A stretch of DNA of 64,000 nucleotides from Gadus chalcogrammus (lineage: Eukaryota; Chordata; Actinopteri; Gadiformes; Gadidae). Location: assembly GCF_026213295.1 (NCBI RefSeq), contig NC_079425.1:28867188-28931187 (forward strand), in the 5' to 3' direction. The notes under the pieces were generated by a model. The model searched no databases. It was not told where the DNA came from and worked only from the letters and a program-made list of their open reading frames with translations. Of this stretch, positions 11,307-21,500 are shown in pieces (position 1 is the stretch's first letter; each line of letters opens with the position of its first letter). The translations under genes were made by a program, and so were the position numbers.

Positions 11307-11470
11307 AAAACCAAGTAGGATGAATTGAGTGGCCTCATGTTGTTTGAACCTGAATGAAATGTACATAAAATAGAGGAGCCTCCCAACCTAAAGACACCAA
11401 CGACGGCGAAAAATTTGATTTAACCACTGTTCAATTTTTCTTGTCATGTTACTAAACTTATTTTTTTCAG

Positions 11471-11547
11471 AAAAGTGGACGAGTGGTAAAACTAAATATA
11501 ATAGAAAAATAACGTCCGGCCTTTACGGACGCAAACAGTGCCAGCAG
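11471..11547 (+). other. Candidate small exon in ERV leader
   Basis: Seventy-seven bases lie between a pyrimidine-rich acceptor (TTTTTTTCAG ending at 11470) and a consensus donor (CAG|GTAAGTAT, GT at 11548-11549). Further acceptor-like sites end at 11741 (TTTCCACAG) and 11860 (TTTTTTTCAG). A donor-like GTGAGT starts at 11989. No transcript evidence is available. Confidence 0.3.
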
Positions 11548-12363
11548 GTAAGTATGGCACTGAAACAACTGAGGGAATAGGCCCCCCTCGGTTGTGAAAA
11601 GAAAAAATATATAAAGAACATCGTTGTGTCTCATCCCAATTGTTATGTTATGTATTTTTCGTGCCGTATTTCTATCCTTTCTTTCCATGCTTTGCTTTCA
11701 TGTTGTCTACAACCTCTTGTAGACCCTTCTTCTTTCCACAGCGCTGGAGAAGCAGTTTTACGCCGTCCCGAAATTCGAAATGTATTTGAATGCGATTGTA
11801 ATAGATTTACTGCTGAGTTGTATTAATATGATCTGAGAGATCGTATAGATTTTTTTTCAGATAAATAGCAATGCCCAAGGAACGAATACCCGAAAAACGT
11901 AGCAGTTCAGGACACTGATCGAGAGCCAGAGGACAATTCAACTCCACAAAAGTTTATTCTTCAAAATGGTTTGATTGATAAACCACGAGTGAGTACCCTG
12001 AAACTAACATAGAAATAAATAAATCGGGCTCCTTTGAGACATTGACTTTACTCTGATTTACAAATTTGTACAAAATATATGAATATCATTCAGTTAGATT
12101 ACATTTCTTTGTTTCTTTATCAAACAGATCTGTGGTCTCCATTTACGTTGAGTTCCACATGTTTTAAAATTATTAAATAACATTAACATAGCCTACTTTT
12201 AGCATTAAAGAATTCATGACGTAAAACTATAACAAAAGTGATTGTATTTTGTTTCGTATATCCCTATCTGTTGTATCAGCTGTGTGTGTATTCCTTTATT
12301 CGTATTAATTTGTTTGTGTTTTCTTTCCAAAAGAACGTCTGACTCCCAGTCATAAAGAGTAAA

Positions 12364-12444
12364 ATGAGCGCCCATTCATCAAAACGGGACGCTAAGGTGA
12401 CAATAACGGTATCTAAGCAAATTAAAAAAGAGCGGACCTGGTAA
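12364..12444 (+). pseudogene. gag: gag N-terminal fragment (copy 1)
   Basis: An ATG starts a basic peptide (MSAHSSKRDAKV...) of 26 codons. Its position between the leader and a capsid-like segment suggests the start of gag, but no domain can be recognised at this length. The second copy has five rather than six A residues at the AAATTAAAA run and reads 31 codons, ending just at the poly(A) tract. Matrix proteins are normally over 100 residues, so most of the matrix region is missing or unrecognisable. Confidence 0.4.
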
Positions 12445-12458
12445 GAACCCGCTATGGT

Positions 12459-12481
12459 AAAAAAAAAAAAAAAAAAAAAAA
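12459..12481 (+). repeat. Poly(A) run of 23 within gag region
   Basis: An uninterrupted A tract lies between the gag N-terminal fragment and the capsid-like segment. It is 24 long in the second copy (49987-50010). It marks a discontinuity in gag and may have grown by slippage or mark a deletion or insertion junction. Confidence 0.9.
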
Positions 12482-12482
12482 C

Positions 12483-13179
12483 GATCCTATAGTGCCACCA
12501 AGATCCCCCGCAGATATAGTCTTGAGAGAAGAAGGCATATACTCGGTCTTTCCATTTACTTATGATGTGTAGGCCTACGAATGGACAGATGGCTGTTGGC
12601 CAATAGGTGGTTCTTTTGATTCTTGCAAACTACAAGAATTAAAAGAAACAATAACGTCTGGACCAGATCCGAATTGGGATTTTAATTACACACAGAATTG
12701 TTTAGATGCATGGATTCGCACGGCAAAACGACACCCAATACCGAAACCAGTTAAACAAGAAGTAACTCCAGAAATCGCGTCTAACATTTTCAAAATAACG
12801 ATGCAAATCAACCCAGATTGGACAGAAGTGTATAGAACAACTCTGTTGAAGAAAACAGCAACTAGTAATGCAGAACATGTTGATAAATAAATGACTGAAA
12901 TAGAGTTAACAGCCGCAGAAGTAGACGCTATTAAAACAGCCCAAAACAACATAAAAGACAAAACCGCCCTCGCTACACTTTGTGTATGGAGCCAACGTCA
13001 ATTCGTTAAAGAACCCTCCAGATGTTTTTACTGCAAAAAAGATAGGTCATCGGGAGAAATATTGCAGAAAGAAACACAGAGACGAGGCCAAACCGTCGGC
13101 CCCGCCCATGGAACCAGTCAGCGCCCCCCACACCATGAAGAACCCGCTACAACGCCCAGGTGAGTATAATCATTACTAG
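12483..13179 (+). pseudogene. gag: gag capsid-nucleocapsid remnant (copy 1)
   Basis: One frame runs 12483-13163 with stops at 12570-12572 (TAG) and 12888-12890 (TAA). Its first part is capsid-like in layout only (YSVFPFTYDV, then a tryptophan-rich stretch and KLQELKETI). Near the end is a zinc knuckle of C-x2-C-x4-H-x4-C type, split between two frames. The first two cysteines (13023-13034) are in this frame. The histidine (13048-13050) and last cysteine (13063-13065) are in the +1 frame, which runs to 13179. The break is at the A6 run 13035-13040, and both copies share it. The zinc knuckle identifies nucleocapsid; assignment of the upstream part as capsid rests mainly on position. Confidence 0.75.
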
Positions 13180-13356
13180 GACCCCTTGGAGAAGGAAACA
13201 AGGATCCAGGCAACGCTTCTTCAACTGTCTTCCACCCCCACCGAAAATCCAAAATGCTCCGTGCAGGTAGGACAAAACCATTTTGAATTTCTTGTTGATT
13301 CTGGTGCTACAGTATCAGCTATTAACAAAACTGGTATTTTACAAGAAAGTAACTAA
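13180..13356 (+). pseudogene. pro: Retroviral aspartic protease remnant (copy 1)
   Basis: An open stretch after the TAG at 13177-13179 carries the retropepsin active-site sequence FLVDSGATVSA. The catalytic Asp codon is at 13297-13299. The frame stops at 13354-13356. The flap-like continuation (GIAGIS..., about 13373-13390) is in a different frame, that of the following pol segment, so a frameshift separates the two halves of the enzyme. Retropepsins are dimers of about 100-125 residues that process Gag and Pol. This copy cannot make an intact subunit. Confidence 0.85.
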
Positions 13357-13390
13357 ACATTGAAAACGGTTTGGTATTGCTGGCATTTCG

Positions 13391-14154
13391 ATGAGTGAAA
13401 CAATATCAAAGCCGGTTCCCACTATTATATCACATGTCCCATTGGAACAGAAGTTTTTAATCTCTCCCACCTCTCCTGTTACAGTTCACCCCAGAGTTTA
13501 TCGCAGGTACCATCTAAACTATGGGCCATGCATAAAAATCATGCAGGATTTTGTAACCTCTTCACCATCTCTTAAAGTTACATTAAAGTCAGATGCTACT
13601 TTGAGTTGTACTCGACAATATCGTTTGTCCCCCGAAGCATTAGATAGAATTCAGCCGGTAATAACTTCTTTTTAACTCAAGGTATTCTAAAGGAAACAAC
13701 TACTAGTCCTTGTAACACACCCATATTGCCCCTCCCGAAGCCAGGGAGACCAGATGAATAGAGATTTGTACAAGATTTGAGAACAGTCCACAATTGCGTT
13801 GTTCCTATCACACCCATAGCACCAGACACACATACAATACTGTCATCAATCCCTTCAGATTCCACACATTACACAGTAATTGATCTGTGCTAAGCGTTTT
13901 TCTCCATTCCAATACCATCTGACAGCCCTACTCATGGTTTTTATCCTAGTGATATGATCATGTTAAAGTCACTTAACCCAAATGTTCTCCTCCCCAGATG
14001 GCAAGGACCAATCCAGGTGTAACTGACCACGAGGGCTGCAGTCAAACTCCAAGGAAAACCAGAATGGATCCATGCAAGCCGATGCCGCCCAGCACCTCCA
14101 GAAGAGGAAAACACCAACACCTCGAATGGACCACCTCTACCGCGATCTGCATAA
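13391..14154 (+). pseudogene. pol: pol remnant: reverse transcriptase N-terminus joined to integrase C-terminus (copy 1)
   Basis: The 5' part shows retroviral reverse transcriptase motifs: YRLSPEA, NTPILPLPKPG, QDLR and YTVIDL, whose Asp codon (13882-13884) corresponds to the first catalytic aspartate. AFFSIPI follows. The second catalytic motif (Y-x-D-D), RNase H and the integrase core are absent. Around 13925-13945 the frame passes into an integrase C-terminal domain with PRWQGP and WIHAS (14065-14079). The deletion is therefore in frame. Stops lie at 13759-13761, 13891-13893 and 14020-14022. In this copy a five-T run near 13668 adds a frameshift that ends the first frame at 13675; copy 2 has six T and no break there. 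The pattern is gamma/epsilon-like, not Ty3/gypsy. Confidence 0.88.
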
Positions 14155-14354
14155 TACTCCTGATGAGCGCAGCAGACCAATGCAACGCAACCACCGGCAA
14201 CAACGACCGACTCCCAACCATAGCGGAACCCCAGCTAACCACATCATCACACAACCAGTTTGCAAGCCCACTTGCTGCAGCTCAAACCCACTTCAACACC
14301 ACCAAGAATGGGCCACTTACTCCAATGAAGAGTTACCAAATGAAAAATGAGTGA
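14064..14354 (+). pseudogene. env: env N-terminal remnant overlapping pol end (copy 1)
   Basis: An open frame in a different phase from pol overlaps its last 91 bp, the arrangement typical of simple retroviruses. The ATG at 14064 was chosen; an upstream in-frame ATG at 13998 is also possible. About 30 residues in is a hydrophobic segment (TAICIILLMSA) followed by a plausible signal-peptidase region and an N-x-T site (NATT). The frame ends after 97 codons at TGA 14352-14354, without furin site, fusion peptide or transmembrane anchor. The surface and transmembrane subunits are therefore essentially gone. Identification rests on position and the signal-peptide-like segment. Confidence 0.6.
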
Positions 14355-14586
14355 CCTAACATGCTCGACATAAATTTTACTAATGTACATATTGATCATT
14401 TACTTTTACTAATTTCTTTGAATTTGCAAATTTTACAAATGTACATATTGATTACTTTATTAATGATTGATTTTTACTAATTTCTTTGAATTTTGTTCCT
14501 ATTATTCTGTGTTTTAACTTGTTTCACCATCATTTGTAATCCTGTACCATAATATACTACCTGTAATAAGTGTTGATCTTATGATC
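14355..14586 (+). other. AT-rich 3' non-coding stretch with imperfect tandem duplication (copy 1)
   Basis: No coding frame is visible. Two blocks recur: a TTTTAC(T/A)AATGTACATATTGAT block at 14373-14396 and about 14429-14452, and a TTTTACTAATTTCTTTGAAT block at about 14404-14425 and 14472-14494. Together they look like an imperfect tandem duplication of about 60 bp. The stretch occupies the place where env should continue. Confidence 0.75.
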
Positions 14587-14599
14587 AAAAAGGGAGGAA
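14587..14599 (+). promoter_or_regulatory. Polypurine tract (copy 1)
   Basis: AAAAAGGGAGGAA, one base before the 3' LTR TG. It is the expected primer for plus-strand DNA synthesis and agrees with the LTR boundary defined independently by sequence identity. Confidence 0.9.
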
Positions 14600-14600
14600 C

Positions 14601-15098
14601 TGTCGTGGAAATATCAATCATAACTATAAATATACAATCACACACAAATTATATTAACCTTGTTTATATAATTATTACATTAGAAGAAACTGTATACATT
14701 CTCCCTGTAACTTAAAACAAATCCCTTCCTCTCTTAAAACTGAGAGAGGTTAAGTTAATTCGTATTCAAGTTCCCACTGGAACCAGTAAGTCTGGTTTTT
14801 TGACCAGGCCAATCGACTGACTTCTTTGTTGTGTAAACTATTTACAGCCACAATGTCTTGCAAACCTGCAGACATGTCCAATAACCACCCGTTGTATTGC
14901 AAATTAACTTGGCCTTAGGTCACTCCCACTCCCTACCCACAATGGAAACGTTCCCTATAAGAATGTTGTTCACCTATTGTTTCATCGAATGTGTTCTTGG
15001 TAACTTTTGCTGGCAGTACTTTTCCCATGATCATGCTTTAAGATTAAATCAAATATTTCGCTGTCCGACGTGTCCGTGAGAGAACTTTCTCTTCATCA
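14601..15098 (+). repeat. 3' LTR (copy 1), 498 bp
   Basis: It has the same length as the 5' LTR, starts TGTCGTGG and ends CTTCATCA. Three base differences from the 5' LTR were found by eye (about 0.6%). The satellite resumes immediately with CTTACCAAAGGG. Confidence 0.93.
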
Positions 15099-15103
15099 CT
15101 TAC
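15099..15103 (+). repeat. 5-bp target-site duplication, right
   Basis: CTTAC, identical to 10406-10410 on the other side of the element. Confidence 0.93.
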
Positions 15104-17578
15104 CAAAGGGTTATAGGGCCATGCTCCACTATTTGGAAGTGGAATACAATAGTTTTGAGCAAAATCAACAATGTAAGGTCAAAAACACATTGTTGGTCAA
15201 AAAGTGATTCTAGAGCTCTGAAAAGCTTTTGGCACGCATAAAAACAAGAAATGTTGATTTTTCTGTTCATTTCAGAAAACAATCTAAAAACACATTGTTG
15301 GTCAAAAAGTGATTCTAGCGCACTGAAAAGCATTTTGCATGCGTAAAAACAAGAAATGTTGATTTTTCTGTTCATTTCAGAAAACAAGTAGAAAACACAT
15401 TGTTGGTCAAAAAGTGATTCTAGCGCTCTGAAAAGCATTTTGCACGCATAAAAACAAGAAATGTTGATATCTGTCAATTTCAATGCAAACGTGGTACTAA
15501 GCTTACCAAAGGGTTATAGGGCCATGCTCCACTATTTGGAAGTGGAATACAATAGTTTTGAGCAAAATCAACAATGTAAGGTCAAAAACACATTGTTGGT
15601 CAAAAAGTGATTCTAGAGCTCTGAAAAGCATTTGGCACGCATAAAAACAAGAAATGTTGATTTTTCTGTTCATTTCAGAAAACAAGTAGAAAACACATTG
15701 TTGGTCAAAAAGTGATTCTAGCGCTCTGAAAAGCATTTTGCTTGCGTAAAAAGAAGAAATTTTGATATCTCTCAATTTCAATGCAAACGTGTTATAAGCT
15801 TACCAAAGGGTTACAGGGCCATGCTCCACTATTTGGAAGTGGAATACAATAGTTTTGAGCAAAATCAACAATGTAAGGTCAAAAACGCATTGTTGGTCAA
15901 AAAGTGATTCTAGAAGCTCTGAAAAGCATTTGGCATGCGTAAAAACAAAAAAAATGTATCTCTGTTCATTTCAGAAAAAAAGTCGAAAACACATTGCTGG
16001 TCAAAAAGTGATTCTAGCGCTCTGAAAAGCATTTTGCACGCATAAAAACAAGAAATGTTGATATCCATCAATTTCAATGCAATCGTGTTACTAAGCTTAC
16101 CAAAGGGTTAGAGGGCCATGCTCCACTATTTGGAAGTGGAATACAATAGTTTTGAGCAAAATCAACAATGTAAGGTCAAAAACGCATTGTTGGTCAAAAA
16201 GTGATTCTAGAGCTCTGAAAAGCATTTGGCACGCATAAAAACAAGAAATGTTGATTTTTCAGTTCATTTCAGAAAACAATCGAAAAACACATTGTTGGTC
16301 AAAAAGTGATTCTAGCGCACTGAAAAGCATTTTGCACGCATAAAAACAAGAAATGTTGATATCTGTCAATTTCAATGCAAACGTGGTACTAAGCTTACCA
16401 AAGGGTTATAGGGCCATGCTCCACTATTTGGAAGTGGAATACAATAGTTTTGAGCAAAATCAACAATGTAAGGTCAAAAACACATTGTTGGTCAAAAAGT
16501 GATTCTAGAGCTCTGAAAAGCATTTGGCACGCATAAAAACAAGAAATGTTGATTTTTCTGTTCATTTCAGAAAACAATCGAAAAACACATTGTTGGTCAA
16601 AAAGTGATTCTAGCGCACTGAAAAGCATTTTGCACGCATAAAAACAAGAAATGTTGATATCTGTCAATTTCAATGCAAACGTGGTACTAAGCTTACCAAA
16701 GGGTTATAGGGCCATGCTCCACTATTTGGAAGTGGAATACAATAGTTTTGAGCAAAATCAACAATGTAAGGTCAAAAACACATTGTTGGTCAAAAAGTGA
16801 TTCTAGAGCTCTGAAAAGCATTTGGCACGCATAAAAACAAGAAATGTTGATTTTTCTGTTAATTTCAGAAAACAAGTAGAAAACACATTGTTGGTCAAAA
16901 AGTGATTCTAGCGCTCTGAAAAGCATTTTGCTTGCGTAAAAAGAAGAAATTTTGATATCTCTCAATTTCAATGCAAACGTGTTACTAAGCTTACCAAAGG
17001 GTTACAGGGCCATGCTCCACTATTTGGAAGTGGAATACAATAGTTTTGAGCAAAATCAACAATGTAAGGTCAAAAACGCATTGTTGGTCAAAAAGTGATT
17101 CTAGAGCTCTGAAAAGCATTTGGCATGCGTAAAAACAAAAAATGTTTATCTCTGTTCATTTCAGAAAAAAAGTCGAAAACACATTGCTGGTCAAAAAGTG
17201 ATTCTAGCGCTCTGAAAAGCATTTTGCACGCATAAAAACAAGAAATGTTGATATCCATCAATTTCAATGCAATCGTGTTACTAAGCTTACCAAAGGGTTA
17301 TAGGGCCATGCTCCACTATTTGGAAGTGGAATACAATAGTTTTGAGCAAAATCAACAATGTAAGGTCAAAAACGCATTGTTGGTCAAAAAGTGATTCTAG
17401 AGCTCTGAAAAGCATTTGGCATGCGTAAAAACAAAAAATGTTTATCTCTGTTCATTTCAGAAAAAAAGTCGAAAACACATTGCTGGTCAAAAAGTGATTC
17501 TAGCGCCCTGAAAAGCATTTTGCACGCATAAAAACAAGAAATGTTGATATCCATCAATTTCAATGCAATCGTGTTACT

Positions 17579-17980
17579 AAGCTTACCAAAGGGTTATAGG
17601 GCCATGCTCCACTATTTGGAAGTGGAATACAATAGTTTTGAGCAAAATCAACAATGTAAGGTCAAAAACACATTGTTGGTCAAAAAGTGATTCTAGAGCT
17701 CTGAAAAGCATTTGGCACGCATAAAAACAAGAAATGTTGATTTTTCTGTTCATTTCAGAAAACAATCGAAAAAACACATTGTTGGTCAAAAAGTGATTCT
17801 AGAGCTCTGAAAAGCATTTGGCATGCGTAAAAACAAAAAATGTTTATCTCTGTTCATTTCAGAAAAAAAGTCGAAAACACATTGCTGGTCAAAAAGTGAT
17901 TCTCGCGCTCTGAAAAGCATTTTGCTCGCATAAAAACAAGAAATGTTGATATCCATCAATTTCAATGCAATCGTGTTACT
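17579..17980. repeat. Expanded monomer with one extra sub-repeat
   Basis: 402 bp between HindIII sites, about 298 + 105. The third sub-repeat is of the GGCATGCGTAAAAACAAAAA type. The counterpart is at 55103-55502 (400 bp). Confidence 0.83.
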
Positions 17981-18576
17981 AAGCTTACCAAAGGGTTATA
18001 GGGCCATGCTCCACTATTTGGAAGTGGAATACAATAGTTTTGAGCAAAATCAACAATGTAAGGTCAAAAACGCATTGTTGGTCAAAAAGTGATTCTAGAG
18101 CTCTGAAAAGCATTTGGCACGCATTAAAACAAGAAATGTTGATTTTTCTGTTCATTTCAGAAAACAATCTAAAAACACATTGTTGGTCAAAAAGTGATTC
18201 TAGCGCTCTGAAAAGCATTTTGCACTCATAAAAACAAGAAATGTTGATATCTGTCAATTTCAATGCAAACGTGGTACTAAGCTTACCAAAGGGTTATAGA
18301 ACCATGCTCCACTATTTGGAAGTGGAATACAATAGTTTTGAGCAAAATCAACAATGTAAGGTCAAAAACGCATTGTTGGTCAAAAAGTGATTCTAGAGCT
18401 CTGAAAAGCATTTGGCACGCATTAAAACAAGAAATGTTGATTTTTCTGTTCATTTCAGAAAACAATCTAAAAACACATTGTTGGTCAAAAAGTGATTCTA
18501 GCGCTCTGAAAAGCATTTTGCACTCATAAAAACAAGAAATGTTGATATCTGTCAATTTCAATGCAAACGTGGTACT
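17981..18576. repeat. Recent single-monomer tandem duplication
   Basis: Monomers 17981-18278 and 18279-18576 are almost identical and share GCACGCATTAAAACAAG, AATCTAAAAAC and TTGCACTCATAAAAAC. The only difference noticed is at the start (ATAGGGCC versus ATAGAACC). The same unit type recurs at 20361. Confidence 0.82.
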
Positions 18577-21500
18577 AAGCTTACCAAAGGGTTATAGAAC
18601 CATGCTCCACTATTTGGAAGTGGAATACAATAGTTTTGAGCAAAATCAACAATGTAAGGTCAAAAACACATTGTTGGTCAAAAAGTGATTCTAGAGCTCT
18701 GAAAAGCATTTGGCACGCATAAAAACAAGAAATGTTGATTTTTCTGTTCATTTCAGAAAACAAGTAGAAAACACATTGTTGGTCAAAAAGTGATTCTAGC
18801 GCTCTGAAAAGCATTTTGCTTGCGTAAAAAGAAGAAATTTTGATATCTCTCAATTTCAATGCAAACGTGTTATAAGCTTACCAAAGGGTTACAGGGCCAT
18901 GCTCCACTATTTGGAAGTGGAATACAATGGTTTTGAGCAAAATCAACAATGTAAGGTCAAAAACGCATTGTTGGTCAAAAAGTGATTCTAGAAGCTCTGA
19001 AAAGCATTTGGCATGCGTAAAAACAAAAAAAATGTATCTCTGTTCATTTCAGAAAAAAAGTCGAAAACACATTGCTGGTCAAAAAGTGATTCTAGCGCTC
19101 TGAAAAGCATTTTGCACGCATAAAAACAAGAAATGTTGATATCCATCAATTTCAATGCAATCGTGTTACTAAGCTTACCAAAGGGTTAGAGGGCCATGCT
19201 CCACTATTTGGAAGTGGAATACAATAGTTTTGAGCAAAATCAACAATGTAAGGTCAAAAACGCATTGTTGGTCAAAAAGTGATTCTAGAGCTCTGAAAAG
19301 CATTTGGCACGCATAAAAACAAGAAATGTTGATTTTTCAGTTCATTTCAGAAAACAATCGAAAAACACATTGTTGGTCAAAAAGTGATTCTAGCGCACTG
19401 AAAAGCATTTTGCACGCATAAAAACAAGAAATGTTGATATCTGTCAATTTCAATGCAAACGTGGTACTAAGCTTACCAAAGGGTTATAGGGCCATGCTCC
19501 ACTATTTGGAAGTGGAATACAATAGTTTTGAGCAAAATCAACAATGTAAGGTCAAAAACACATTGTTGGTCAAAAAGTGATTCTAGAGCTCTGAAAAGCA
19601 TTTGGCACGCATAAAAACAAGAAATGTTGATTTTTCTGTTCATTTCAGAAAACAATCGAAAAACACATTGTTGGTCAAAAAGTGATTCTAGCACACTGAA
19701 AAGCATTTTGCACGCATAAAAACAAGAAATGTTGATATCTGTCAATTTCAATGCAAACGTGGTACTAAGCTTACCAAAGGGTTATAGGGCCATGCTCCAC
19801 TATTTGGAAGTGGAATACAATAGTTTTGAGCAAAATCAACAATGTAAGGTCAAAAACACATTGTTGGTCAAAAAGTGATTCTAGAGCTCTGAAAAGCATT
19901 CGGCACGCATAAAAACAAGAAATGTTGATTTTTCTGTTAATTTCAGAAAACAAGTAGCAAACACATTGTTGGTCAAAATGTGATTCTAGCGCTCTGAAAA
20001 GCATTTTGCTTGCGTAAAAAGAAGAAATTTTGATATCTCTCAATTTCAATGCAAACGTGTTACTAAGCTTACCAAAGGGTTACAGGGCCATGCTCCACTA
20101 TTTGGAAGTGGAATACAATAGTTTTGAGCAAAATCAACAATGTAAGGTCAAAAACGCATTGTTGGTCAAAAAGTGATTCTAGAGCTCTGAAAAGCATTTG
20201 GCATGCGTAAAAACAAAAAATGTTTATCTCTGTTCATTTCAGAAAAAAAGTCGAAAACACATTGCTGGTCAAAAAGTGATTCTAGCGCTCTGAAAAGCAT
20301 TTTGCACGCATAAAAACAAGAAATGTTGATATCCATCAATTTCAATGCAATCGTGTTACTAAGCTTACCAAAGGGTTATAGGGCCATGCTCCACTATTTG
20401 GAAGTGGAATACAATAGTTTTGAGCAAAATCAACAATGTAAGGTCAAAAACGCATTGTTGGTCAAAAAGTGATTCTAGAGCTCTGAAAAGCATTTGGCAC
20501 GCATTAAAACAAGAAATGTTGATTTTTCTGTTCATTTCAGAAAACAATCTAAAAACACATTGTTGGTCAAAAAGTGATTCTGACGCTCTGAAAAGCATTT
20601 TGCACTCATAAAAACAAGAAATGTTGATATCTGTCAATTTCAATGCAAACGTGGTACTAAGCTTACCAAAGGGTTATAGGACCATGCTCCACTATTTGGA
20701 AGTGGAATACAATAGTTTTGAGCAAAATCAACAATGTAAGGTCAAAAACGCATTGTTGGTCAAAAAGTGATTCTAGAGCTCTGAAAAGCATTTGGCACGC
20801 ATTAAAACAAAAAATGTTTATCTCTGTTCATTTCAGAAAACAATCTAAAAACACATTGTTGGTCAAAAAGTGATTCTAGCGCTCTGAAAAGCATTTTGCA
20901 CTCATAAAAACAAGAAATGTTGATATCTGTCAATTTCAATGCAAACGTGGTACTAAGCTTACCAAAGGGTTATAGGACCATGCTCCACTATTTGGAAGTG
21001 GAATACAATAGTTTTGAGCAAAATCAACAATGTAAGGTCAAAAACACATTGTTGGTCAAAAAGTGATTCTAGAGCTCTGAAAAGCATTTGGCACGCATAA
21101 AAACAAGAAATGTTGATTTTTCTGTTCATTTCAGAAAACAAGTAGAAAACACATTGTTGGTCAAAAAGTGATTCTAGCGCTCTGAAAAGCATTTTGCTTG
21201 CGTAAAAAGAAGAAATTTTGATATCTCTCAATTTCAATGCAAACGTGTTATAAGCTTACCAAAGGGTTACAGGGCCATGCTCCACTATTTGGAAGTGGAA
21301 TACAATAGTTTTGAGCAAAATCAACAATGTAAGGTCAAAAACGCATTGTTGGTCAAAAAGTGATTCTAGAAGCTCTGAAAAGCATTTGGCATGCGTAAAA
21401 ACAAAAAAAATGTATCTCTGTTCATTTCAGAAAAAAAGTCGAAAACACATTGCTGGTCAAAAAGTGATTCTAGCGCTCTGAAAAGCATTTTGCACGCATA

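Larger units (their letters stand above)
10909..12363 (+). other. Long non-coding leader of ERV copy 1
   Basis: About 1.45 kb between the LTR and the first gag-like ATG, with no convincing coding frame. It contains the primer-binding site, two ~60-bp direct repeats (about 11129-11186 and 11250-11306), a large stem-loop (11211-11252), a smaller one (11513-11531, CGTCCG/CGGACG stem) and several sequences resembling splice donors and acceptors. The leader is unusually long for a simple retrovirus, and part of it may be degraded matrix-coding sequence. Confidence 0.7.
10411..15098 (+). mobile_element. Defective class I endogenous retrovirus (copy 1)
   Basis: A 4688-bp element with 498-bp LTRs beginning TG and ending CA, a primer-binding site two bases after the 5' LTR, a polypurine tract before the 3' LTR and a CTTAC target duplication. 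Gene order is gag, pro, pol, env in remnants. Reverse transcriptase motifs (QDLR, YTVIDL), an integrase C-terminal PRWQGP and WIHAS pair, and an env start overlapping the pol end point to a gamma/epsilon-type retrovirus rather than Ty3/gypsy. The internal region is 3692 bp, roughly half of the usual size for class I elements. Most of reverse transcriptase, RNase H, the integrase core and most of env are missing, and several stops and frameshifts remain. It cannot encode its own mobilisation. Confidence 0.92.

Noticed and set aside
11626..11826. 66-codon plus-strand frame in the leader as a retroviral accessory gene
   Set aside because: No recognisable motif, and it spans an acceptor-like site. 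Length is within chance expectation.
12686..12961. Minus-strand 91-codon frame across gag
   Set aside because: It is antisense to the capsid-like remnant, which has better family support, and has no recognisable features beyond hydrophobic runs. The same applies to minus-strand frames at 13941-14180 and 14042-14254.
10411..15098. Ty3/gypsy LTR retrotransposon
   Set aside because: The primer site alone could fit, but QDLR and YTVIDL in reverse transcriptase, PRWQGP/WIHAS at the integrase end and an overlapping env start fit a gamma/epsilon-type retrovirus better.
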